Source: Nanobdellota archaeon (GTDB lineage Archaea; Nanobdellota; Nanobdellia; Woesearchaeales; GW2011-AR9). Taken from it: a DNA stretch of 11,763 nucleotides. Shown piece by piece: positions 5,710-10,793 of this stretch. The DNA lies in NCBI GenBank assembly GCA_030695685.1, contig JAUYPT010000006.1, forward strand, positions 1-11,763, written 5' to 3'. The position numbers were made by a program, and so were the translations under genes. The notes beneath the pieces are model-generated. The model was not told where the DNA came from and searched no databases. It saw only the letters and a program-made list of their open reading frames with translations. Within the stretch, counting starts at the first letter, position 1. Every line of letters begins with the position of its first letter.

Positions 5710-7000
5710 ACATTTGTTTTTTGACTATATCCATACACATTCCTGCACCGACAGTGCTTCCGGAATCACGGATGGCAAACCGGGACATCTGAGGAATGTC
5801 GGAGTTCTTCTCGATAACAACAGGCTGTACAGGCCGTAACTTAACGATCGCTGCATCCCCATTTCGTAAGATTTCCTTATTTTCCTTGATTTCTTCCCCT
5901 GTTGCTGGATTCATTTTCTTGATAATTTCAATGAATTGGCAGGCAACTTGTGCTGTGTGGATGTGGAATACTGGGGTGTAACCAACAGTAACAACACTAG
6001 GGTGGTTCATGATAACAATCTGTGCTGTAAATTCCGTTGCTACAGTTGGGACGTTATCAGATCGTCCTAAAACATCACCACGGGCGATGTCTTTCTTGGC
6101 AACACCACGAACGTTGAAGCCAACGTTGTCACCAGGTTCTGCCTGATTAACAGATTCGTGATGCATTTCGATCGTCTTGACTTCCCCGCTGATACCTTTT
6201 CCTTCCCGTCCGGGAACAAAGGTAACGTTATCGCCGACCTTCATAATGCCTGTTTCGATTCTTCCAACAGGAACAACTCCAATACCAGTGATATTATAGA
6301 CATCCTGTAATGGCAGTCGTAATGGCAAGTTGGTTGGCTTCTGCGGAATGCTGAATTTGTTGATCGCTTCTAATAATGTATCGCCAGTCCACCACGGCAT
6401 TTTAGCAGATTTGCTGTTAATGTTTTCACCAGGGAAAGAGGCAATCGGCAAGAAGCGGAGAGTATCAACTTTCCATCCTGCCTGCATGGCATGCTTCTTA
6501 ACTTCTTCAACAACTTCCTTGTATCTCTTTTCAGAGTAATCAACACCAGAGATATCCATTTTGTTGACGGCAACAATTAACTGGCCGACACCAAAGATCT
6601 TGGATAACCGTAAGTGTTCAATAGTTTGAGCATTAACACCATCGTTGGCAGCAACAATAAGAACAGCACAGTCTGCCTGACTGGCGCCGGTAATCATGTT
6701 TTTAATGAAATCTTTGTGGCCAGGTGCATCAATAATAGTAAAGTAATATTTATCAGTATCAAATCGCTTGTGAGAAAGGTCGATTGTTACTCCCCGTTCC
6801 TGTTCCTCTTTTAAGCTGTCCATAATAAAAGCAAATTCAAACCCTTTTTTCCCGAGCTGTTCTGCTTTCTCTTTTAATTTCCGCATTGACTGTTCGTCGA
6901 TATTTCCTGTATTATATAATAATCGCCCGACAGTCGTCGATTTACCGTGATCAACATGACCAATGAATACTAAGTTAATGTGTTCTTTGTTTTTTGCCAT
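5708..7000 (-). CDS. tuf: Translation elongation factor EF-1 alpha (archaeal EF-Tu homologue)
   Basis: EF-1A brings aminoacyl-tRNA to the ribosomal A site as a GTP complex. All GTPase motifs are visible: G1 GHVDHGKST (residues 14-22), G2 region ERGVTIDLSH with the switch Thr72, G3 DAPGH (91-95), G4 NKMD (146-149) and G5 near ASF (187-189). Domains 2 and 3 follow (about 222-315 and 320-430), with YTPVFHIHTAQVACQF and FAIRDSGSTVGAG typical of domain 3. Length (430 aa) and the archaeal/eukaryotic insertions are normal, and the gene is intact. The start is the ATG at 7000, with GGAGG 12 nt upstream (7013-7017 on the plus strand), a longer gap than usual. The predicted leader is about 40 nt. uS10 follows. 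Confidence 0.97.
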   Translation of the reverse strand: MAKNKEHINLVFIGHVDHGKSTTVGRLLYNTGNIDEQSMRKLKEKAEQLGKKGFEFAFIMDSLKEEQERGVTIDLSHKRFDTDKYYFTIIDAPGHKDFIKNMITGASQADCAVLIVAANDGVNAQTIEHLRLSKIFGVGQLIVAVNKMDISGVDYSEKRYKEVVEEVKKHAMQAGWKVDTLRFLPIASFPGENINSKSAKMPWWTGDTLLEAINKFSIPQKPTNLPLRLPLQDVYNITGIGVVPVGRIETGIMKVGDNVTFVPGREGKGISGEVKTIEMHHESVNQAEPGDNVGFNVRGVAKKDIARGDVLGRSDNVPTVATEFTAQIVIMNHPSVVTVGYTPVFHIHTAQVACQFIEIIKKMNPATGEEIKENKEILRNGDAAIVKLRPVQPVVIEKNSDIPQMSRFAIRDSGSTVGAGMCMDIVKKQM

Positions 7001-7061
7001 TGTGCTGTATTTCCTCCGTTTTTGACTGTGATTAAATTGTAATGCTTTTGTTGCGGGTTTA

Positions 7062-7069
7062 TTTATAAA
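7062..7069 (-). promoter_or_regulatory. TATA box of tuf
   Basis: CTTTATAAATA on the minus strand is a near-ideal archaeal TATA box, centred about 65 nt before the tuf ATG. It predicts transcription from about 7040 and a leader of about 40 nt with GGAGG. The core TTTATAAA is palindromic, but BRE-like purines (GAAAT) lie on the tuf side. Confidence 0.65.
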
Positions 7070-7125
7070 GATTTCGGTAGATTATGGGTCATATTTTGTT
7101 CCCGCTGGCTGTCAAAAGGAGCAAA

Positions 7126-7197
7126 ATGACATTATTCATACAAAACTTTATTAATAGAATGATGTTTTTGACGTACTATTTGGTAGATCCTTATTAG
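7126..7197 (+). CDS. Possible 23-aa small ORF upstream of the zinc-ribbon gene
   Basis: AGGAG 4 nt before ATG 7126 opens a frame of 23 codons (MTLFIQNFINRMMFLTYYLV then DPY and stop) that ends 28 nt before the next start. The peptide is hydrophobic and aromatic. It could be a leader peptide or a tiny membrane peptide, or the ribosome site and frame may be chance. A TATA-like TTTATTAA lies inside it (7147-7154), which would rather serve the next gene and would exclude the small ORF from that transcript. Confidence 0.25.
   Translation: MTLFIQNFINRMMFLTYYLVDPY
7147..7154 (+). promoter_or_regulatory. Possible TATA box of the zinc-ribbon gene
   Basis: TTTATTAA is centred about 75 nt before ATG 7226, predicting a leader of about 50 nt. 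That leader holds GGAGG and a possible weak stem (GTAGAT at 7183-7188 with ATCTAC at 7203-7208). No better TATA-like element is nearer. Confidence 0.3.
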
Positions 7198-7225
7198 CGG
7201 TTATCTACTTATATCGGAGGAAATA

Positions 7226-7405
7226 ATGAAAAATTTTAACAGAGACGGCGGCCGGGACAGTGGTTTTAAACGAGATTTTGGGCCTCGAGAAATGCATAAA
7301 GCAGTTTGTGCAGAGTGCCAACAAGAATGCGAAGTTCCATTTAAGCCACGGGAAGGCGGCAAGGTCTTTTGTCGGGAATGTTTTGCAAAGAAACGAAGAT
7401 TCTAG
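7226..7405 (+). CDS. CxxC-x17-CxxC zinc-ribbon protein
   Basis: The 59-aa protein has a basic, Gly/Asp-rich N-terminus (residues 1-22) and then a compact zinc ribbon: CAEC (28-31), exactly 17 residues including CEVPFKPREGGKVF, and CREC (49-52), ending FAKKRRF. This matches the known CxxC-x17-CxxC domain family that is common in DPANN archaea and CPR bacteria. Members often occur in many copies and have no proven function; binding of RNA or DNA is suspected. The start is firm: GGAGG lies 5 nt before the ATG. It is divergent from tuf and ends in a T-rich terminator. It is shorter than 60 codons, so length filters can miss it. Confidence 0.88.
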   Translation: MKNFNRDGGRDSGFKRDFGPREMHKAVCAECQQECEVPFKPREGGKVFCRECFAKKRRF

Positions 7406-7417
7406 TATTTAACTTCA

Positions 7418-7438
7418 ATTTTATTTTTTATTTTTTTA
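7418..7438 (+). terminator. T-rich terminator
   Basis: The stretch ATTTTATTTTTTATTTTTTT begins 13 nt after the zinc-ribbon stop codon and fits archaeal oligo-T termination. The rest of the gap to 7544 holds a small GCCAGTGGC hairpin and the next promoter, but no gene that I can see. Confidence 0.55.
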
Positions 7439-7512
7439 TACATAGGTTGCCAGTGGCATCAGCGATTGAAAGCGATGATTCTAAAATAGAGGTTGGCTTT
7501 TTAGTCGTAAAG

Positions 7513-7520
7513 TTTATTAA
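7513..7520 (+). promoter_or_regulatory. TATA box of the toxin-antitoxin operon
   Basis: TTTATTAA is centred about 28 nt before ATG 7545, which predicts a leaderless mRNA. No Shine-Dalgarno sequence is present. RelB-type antitoxins usually repress at this place; no obvious long palindrome is seen. Confidence 0.55.
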
Positions 7521-7544
7521 TGAGGTTCTATTTATGTATTTATT

Positions 7545-7727
7545 ATGACCAGCGCAACTGTAGCAGTAAATCGGGATGCAATCTTAGACTTAGTCCGAGT
7601 GAAGGATGAATTTGATTCTATAGTTGAATCTCTAGAATTGATGAGCAATCCTGGATTTATGGCTTCCTATAAAAAGTCTAGAGAGCAGGTAGAAAAAAGA
7701 GATTTTGCTGATTGGGATGAGTTATAA
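7545..7727 (+). CDS. RelB-like antitoxin
   Basis: The 60-aa acidic protein has the plan of archaeal RelE-partner antitoxins: a short N-terminal strand (residues 3-9, SATVAVN) for dimer and DNA contact, a helix (DAILDLVRVKDEFDSIVESLELM, about 11-33) and a polar tail (FMASYKKSREQVEKRDFADWDEL) that would wrap round the toxin. The ending FADWDEL is of a kind often seen in these antitoxins. It lies first in the operon and overlaps the toxin start by 11 nt, so the two are translationally coupled. The family is judged from context and pattern; a Phd-type relation is possible. Confidence 0.75.
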   Translation: MTSATVAVNRDAILDLVRVKDEFDSIVESLELMSNPGFMASYKKSREQVEKRDFADWDEL

Positions 7728-7971
7728 AATTCTTCCTACTAAGGAATTTTCTAAAGATTTTAAGAGGTTAGATTCTCAGATGCAGAAGAGGGTTAAGAAT
7801 AAAGTAGAGGAAACTGCTGAAGAACCAACAAGGTATAAACATCTTCATTATGATTTGAAGAATAGTTGTCGCTTGAGGATTGGAAAGTTAAGAGTTATTT
7901 TTTCATACAATGAAGAGAAAAAGGAAATCTACTTGGAAAAAATCATCTTTGGCCACAGATACCAAGAGTAA
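7717..7971 (+). CDS. RelE/ParE-superfamily toxin
   Basis: RelE toxins cut mRNA in the ribosomal A site; ParE members instead act on gyrase. The 84-aa protein has the full fold: two helices (about residues 8-35, KEFSKDFKRLDSQMQKRVKNKV), then the sheet with CRLRIGKLRVIFSY (51-64) and the last strand IYLEKIIFGHRYQE (71-84). Basic and aromatic residues at RelE-like active-site places are Arg52, Arg54, Lys57, Arg59, His80, Arg81 and Tyr82, which favours an active RNase over ParE. The frame opens at TTG 7705, but ATG 7717 gives MSYKILPT, the usual family start. It ends 30 nt from the convergent paralogue array. Confidence 0.85.
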   Translation: MSYKILPTKEFSKDFKRLDSQMQKRVKNKVEETAEEPTRYKHLHYDLKNSCRLRIGKLRVIFSYNEEKKEIYLEKIIFGHRYQE

Positions 7972-8001
7972 AGTAAATATAGTTCTACTAGCTATTAACT
8001 T

Positions 8002-8481
8002 TCATTTTAAGCTTAGATTTCCATTAATATCATGTAGAGAAAGTGATCCTTCTAAATCATCAACTAATGATAATTCACCTCTTCCGGTTAGATTTCCTGC
8101 TGGGAATTCTGCCTGGTGAAGATATAAATAAGGCACATCATAAACATAAAGCTCTTCAGGTTCTTTTCCTTTCCTATGAAGACTAGCTGATTGGTAATAT
8201 CCTTTGACTTGAATAGGCAGTTTTGACTCATATGCAAACCTTATCTTTTGTTCTAATTCCATTTTCCACAAAAAACCTGCTATTTCTCGAAGTTTAATAG
8301 AAAGATATCGTGGTGATGACAGATGTACTAAATTTGCTGCAAACAAATTGTGTTCATAATATAAATCAACATAAAATGATAATGGAGATGTAATTCTTCC
8401 TACTACTTCTATATTTTTATAATTAAAATCTAATCTTCTTTCAACAAGATCACTAAACTCCACTTTTTTGTATTTTGTCAT
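8002..8481 (-). CDS. Paralogue 6 of six: OB-fold-like protein with triple GxLSL tail
   Basis: Last gene of the array, 159 aa, family not recognised. It has the shared N-terminus (MTKYKKVEFSDL), first strand IEVVGRI (24-30), strands around FYVDLYYEHNLFAANLVHL, helix (about 66-85), LPIQVKGYY (88-96) and a final strand (LYVYDVPYLYL). The tail has GELSL (135-139), GSLSL (145-149) and GNLSL (154-158). The strand-strand-strand-helix-strand-strand order suggests an OB fold, an inference. It differs most at the N-terminus (FSDL instead of ISEL) and has an insertion (HRKGKEPEE) before the last strand. Start ATG overlaps the stop of the gene before by 4 nt. No strong terminator follows. Confidence 0.8.
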   Translation of the reverse strand: MTKYKKVEFSDLVERRLDFNYKNIEVVGRITSPLSFYVDLYYEHNLFAANLVHLSSPRYLSIKLREIAGFLWKMELEQKIRFAYESKLPIQVKGYYQSASLHRKGKEPEELYVYDVPYLYLHQAEFPAGNLTGRGELSLVDDLEGSLSLHDINGNLSLK

Positions 8482-8879
8482 TTTACACTTAGATTCCCAT
8501 ACCCTGCCACAGAAAGATCACCTGTTCCTTCGCTCAACGAAAGTCTGCCGCTGCCGCCGCAGATTTTTATTTTTTCAATGTCAATTCTGCAACTGGGTGC
8601 GTGATAATATCCTTGCACGATGATTGGCAATTTATTTTTTACTATTTTTTCAAGTCTTTCATCTGTTTTTTCCATATGGCTTACGAGAAATCCTCTTCCT
8701 CCTGTAATGGTTATAAAATAAGTATTGGTAAAATCTTGAAGTGTTGCAGAAAAAGTATAATGGAGAAAGAGAGGTATATTTTCATATCTGATAGAGTAAA
8801 TATTTCCTCTAATTTCAATCGGTGTTAAATCTGTTTTTCCTTCTAATTCTTCCCATTCTACTTTTTGATACGTTTTCAT
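8478..8879 (-). CDS. Paralogue 5 of six: OB-fold-like protein with triple GxLSL tail
   Basis: The shortest member, 133 aa, family not recognised. Shared parts are MKTYQKVEWEEL, IEIRGNI (21-27), LPIIVQGYY (84-92), strand CRIDIEKIKI and the tail GRLSL (111-115), GDLSV (120-124), GNLSV (128-132). The core has TFSATLQDF and TYFITITG as likely strands 2 and 3, then a charged helix (SHMEKTDERLEKIVKN). The tail has shorter spacers (9 and 8 residues) than the others and Val in the last position twice. ATGA overlaps on both sides show translation coupled to both neighbours. Confidence 0.8.
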   Translation of the reverse strand: MKTYQKVEWEELEGKTDLTPIEIRGNIYSIRYENIPLFLHYTFSATLQDFTNTYFITITGGRGFLVSHMEKTDERLEKIVKNKLPIIVQGYYHAPSCRIDIEKIKICGGSGRLSLSEGTGDLSVAGYGNLSVK

Positions 8880-9286
8880 TTTTCTGTAAGACTGATGTTT
8901 CCTACATCAGCGATGGAAATATTTCCCCATTCATTCTCTACTATTGATATATTTCCAGAACAATCTATAATCTTCAATTTTTCAACATTGATGATGTGTG
9001 TAGGATTATATGACCAGCCATACATTTGATATCTTCCTTGAACAATCAAACCTTGTTGATGGAGATACTCTTTTTTAAAAACTCTTTCAAATTGGTTTGA
9101 CCAGACGTAGAATCCTGGGGAGCCTCTCATATGCACCTTATTTCCCTTGTGATCAAAGAGCCAGGCGTAGAATTGGTAAAGATAAGATAATTCAATTTGT
9201 CCAACTCGTTTCCCCACAACTTCAATCTTTTTTCCTGTTAAAGATCGTTCCAGTTCGCTGATTTCTTTCCGAATGTATGTTGTCAT
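8876..9286 (-). CDS. Paralogue 4 of six: OB-fold-like protein with triple GNISI tail
   Basis: 136 aa, family not recognised. The first 12 residues (MTTYIRKEISEL) differ from paralogue 1 by one residue, and their DNA is almost identical. Other shared parts are IEVVGKR (21-27), strands FYAWLFDHKGNKVHM with a Gly-turn, a helix (FERVFKKEYLHQQG), LIVQGRYQ (80-87), and IINVEKLKII. The tail is the most regular in the array: GNISI (111-115), GNISI (121-125), GNISL (129-133), with Ile where others have Leu. ATGA overlaps on both sides. Confidence 0.8.
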   Translation of the reverse strand: MTTYIRKEISELERSLTGKKIEVVGKRVGQIELSYLYQFYAWLFDHKGNKVHMRGSPGFYVWSNQFERVFKKEYLHQQGLIVQGRYQMYGWSYNPTHIINVEKLKIIDCSGNISIVENEWGNISIADVGNISLTEK

Positions 9287-9290
9287 TTTT
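9248..9290 (-). repeat. 43-bp near-identical repeat, copy in paralogue 4 start
   Basis: This segment covers the first 13 codons of paralogue 4 and 4 bases upstream of its ATG. It matches 10661-10703 (start of paralogue 1) with one mismatch, far more than the rest of these two genes. Confidence 0.8.
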
Positions 9291-9729
9291 TGAAACTTAA
9301 TTTGCCCTCTTCTGTAATGGATAGTTTGCCTTCTATAATATCAGTAAGGGAAAGCTGTCCTCTCTCCAGTTCTACCTCTCGCACACGGATAAAAGAAACA
9401 GGTGGATCATTTTTAAAAAGATGATACTCTCCTCTCACGATAACCGGCACCTTTTGATTATATGCTTTTTCAAATGTTTCTTTGTGGTGTAGTTCATATT
9501 TACTATAATAAAAGAAAAGAGTTATTTCACACAATTTTGAAAAATCTGTTACGTGTGCAGAATATTCATCCCATAAAGGATGTTTAGTAGCTTTGTAAAT
9601 TAATATTATTGGCTGGCAAATATTTCCCCTCACTTCAACATTAATAGAATCAAGATCTGTGCGGGACAGCTGTGCCTCTTTTAGTCTTATGGGAAGTTCA
9701 TTTATTTCCAGCCGTTGATAGTTTGTCAT
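9283..9729 (-). CDS. Paralogue 3 of six: OB-fold-like protein with triple GxLSL tail
   Basis: 148 aa, family not recognised. The N-terminus MTNYQRLEINELPIRL is close to that of paralogue 2. A linker of about 12 residues, also seen in paralogue 2, precedes VEVRGNI (31-37). Then come YSAHVTDFSKLCEITLFFYY (strands 2 and 3), a helix (HHKETFEKAYNQK), VPVIVRGEYH (94-103) and FIRVREVEL. The tail has GQLSL (124-128), GKLSI (134-138) and GKLSF (142-146), and is more basic than in the other members. ATGA overlaps on both sides. Confidence 0.8.
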   Translation of the reverse strand: MTNYQRLEINELPIRLKEAQLSRTDLDSINVEVRGNICQPIILIYKATKHPLWDEYSAHVTDFSKLCEITLFFYYSKYELHHKETFEKAYNQKVPVIVRGEYHLFKNDPPVSFIRVREVELERGQLSLTDIIEGKLSITEEGKLSFKK

Positions 9730-10238
9730 TTTTTAAGGCTAAGACTTCCTTCTGTATCCGCAAGAGAAATACTTCCTTCTACTCTTTCCACCAGCGAAAG
9801 ATTTCCTTTGTCTCCCAGCAATTCAACGTCATTAACCTGCAGGATTTTTCCAACGTTTCCAGATTTATAATCTGCAATGTATCCAATTTGATAATAATTA
9901 CCTCGTATAATCAGCGGTAACTCTCGTTGATATGCAGTATCAATTATTTTTATAAGATTTTTTGGAGTTTCACAACCTTGTAATTTATCAAGCAAAAAAG
10001 TAACAAAATCATCCTTTCGTAGAGAAAGAGTTACGGTTGCCGATTTCTGTAAATCTATTAGGTATGCACGATAACATTGATAACCATGATTATCATTTCC
10101 AAGAGGAATAATGCCTGGAGTAAAGATTTTTCCTATCACTTCCACATCCAAACTACCTACATCGCCCAATGACATTTTGATCATCTCATCAAGCTTTACG
10201 GGAAGTTCACTGATTTCCATTCGTTGATAGTCTTTCAT
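9726..10238 (-). CDS. Paralogue 2 of six: OB-fold-like protein with triple GxLSL tail
   Basis: The longest member, 170 aa, family not recognised, and the clearest OB-like pattern: VEVIGKI (32-38), CYRAYLIDLQKS (strand 2, with the D-x-x-x-S turn), ATVTLSLRKDDF (strand 3), a long helical part with an insertion (about 80-105), LPLIIRGNYYQ (107-117) and ILQVNDVEL (132-140). The tail has GNLSL (145-149), GSISL (155-159) and GSLSL (164-168). The N-terminus MKDYQRMEISELPVKL pairs it with paralogue 3. ATGA overlaps on both sides. Confidence 0.8.
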   Translation of the reverse strand: MKDYQRMEISELPVKLDEMIKMSLGDVGSLDVEVIGKIFTPGIIPLGNDNHGYQCYRAYLIDLQKSATVTLSLRKDDFVTFLLDKLQGCETPKNLIKIIDTAYQRELPLIIRGNYYQIGYIADYKSGNVGKILQVNDVELLGDKGNLSLVERVEGSISLADTEGSLSLKK

Positions 10239-10699
10239 TTTTTGTTGAGGCTTAGATTTCCTTCCTCCGTTATCGAAAGCAGGCCATTACTATTTGGTAA
10301 AGATAATAAAGATAAATTACCCTGATTCCCATAATCAAAGAATTCAACACGGTCAATATTAAGATACCCTTCATCAGGGTACTTATGATAATAAATTCTC
10401 TTATAACTTCCCTTAATCAAGACTAAATGTTGTAGTTCAAATGCTTTTTCACAGATTCTTTCATTTTTGTTATTAAAATAGAGATGTCCTATAGTGCCGA
10501 CAATATACACATCATCTGAAACAGTAAGAAGATTTTGTTTAACAGCGGTAAGTTTTCCCAAAAAATAATGATATGAATGTCTACGAAACAAGTGCATTCT
10601 TCGCTTCGGGCGAGAAAATATTTTTCCAATAACTTCTACTTTAGTTTCAATTAAAGAAGCTTCCAGTTCGCTGATTTCTTTCCGAATGTATGCTGTCAT
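10235..10699 (-). CDS. Paralogue 1 of six: first gene of the array, OB-fold-like with triple GxLSL tail
   Basis: 154 aa, family not recognised. MTAYIRKEISELEASL is nearly identical to the start of paralogue 4, followed by VEVIGKIF (21-28), a basic patch PKRRMHLFRRHSYH (31-44) that no other member has, FLGKLTAV and DVYIVGTIGHLYF as strands 2 and 3, a helix (NKNERICEKAFELQ), LVLIKGSYKR (92-101) and YLNIDRVEFF. The tail has GNLSL (127-131), GLLSI (139-143), GNLSL (147-151), with the longest first spacer (12). A GTG at 10708 would add three residues, but ATG 10699 gives the MTxY start of the paralogues. Its promoter serves the whole operon. Confidence 0.8.
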   Translation of the reverse strand: MTAYIRKEISELEASLIETKVEVIGKIFSRPKRRMHLFRRHSYHYFLGKLTAVKQNLLTVSDDVYIVGTIGHLYFNNKNERICEKAFELQHLVLIKGSYKRIYYHKYPDEGYLNIDRVEFFDYGNQGNLSLLSLPNSNGLLSITEEGNLSLNKK

Positions 10700-10703
10700 T
10701 TTT
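10661..10703 (-). repeat. 43-bp near-identical repeat, copy in paralogue 1 start
   Basis: Matches 9248-9290 with a single C/T difference (codon 3, Ala versus Thr). The two copies are about 1.4 kb apart with two other paralogues in between. Confidence 0.8.
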
Positions 10704-10738
10704 GTCACTGATACTTCATCATCAATTCAACGTTAACC

Positions 10739-10746
10739 ATAAATAC
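10739..10746 (-). promoter_or_regulatory. TATA box of the paralogue operon
   Basis: On the minus strand TATTTATG is centred about 43 nt before ATG 10699, predicting a start near 10717 and a leader of about 18 nt. An alternative is TTTTTAAAG further up (10763-10771), which more likely serves the divergent gene. Confidence 0.45.
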
Positions 10747-10762
10747 TAATTCTACCAACAGC

Positions 10763-10770
10763 TTTAAAAA
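10763..10770 (+). promoter_or_regulatory. TATA box of the DHH gene
   Basis: TTTAAAAA is centred about 27 nt before ATG 10794, predicting a leaderless or nearly leaderless transcript. Confidence 0.6.
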
Positions 10771-10773
10771 GAT

Positions 10774-10791
10774 TGTGACATTTTTGTCACA
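10774..10791. promoter_or_regulatory. Palindrome TGTGACA-TTTT-TGTCACA at the DHH start site (candidate operator)
   Basis: A perfect 7-bp inverted repeat with a 4-bp spacer lies between the TATA box and the ATG at 10794, over the predicted transcription start. Its right half, CATTTTTGTCAC (10779-10790), recurs exactly at 10697-10708, over the start codon of the divergent paralogue operon. A dimeric repressor could bind here and perhaps link the two divergent units. Confidence 0.55.
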
Positions 10792-10793
10792 CT

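Larger units (their letters stand above)
8002..10699 (-). other. Operon of six tandem paralogues with 4-nt overlaps
   Basis: All five junctions are ATGA overlaps: 8478-8481, 8876-8879, 9283-9286, 9726-9729 and 10235-10238. No internal promoter is needed. Triple-repeat tails lie at 8008-8079, 8484-8549, 8888-8956, 9292-9360, 9735-9806 and 10247-10321. By N-terminus the genes group as 1+4, 2+3 and 5+6, so duplication was not simply neighbour by neighbour. Cores share only a strand pattern, while the ends are conserved. Confidence 0.85.

Noticed and set aside
5796..6814. Plus-strand and other open frames inside tuf
   Set aside because: tuf is intact and conserved through this region; the antisense frames follow from its codon pattern.
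7088..7130. Imperfect inverted repeat GTCATATTTTG ... CAAAATGAC upstream of the zinc-ribbon gene
   Set aside because: The 9-bp match needs a 2-nt bulge and a 23-nt spacer in AT-rich DNA, which is not convincing.
7442..7500. Possible C/D box small RNA or hairpin RNA in the gap before the antitoxin
   Set aside because: A GATGAT stretch and a GCCAGTGGC hairpin are present, but no D box or clear terminator is placed to make a box C/D RNA.
8002..10699. CRISPR array or DNA tandem repeat
   Set aside because: The repetition is at protein level in six separate genes; there are no regular DNA repeats with unique spacers.
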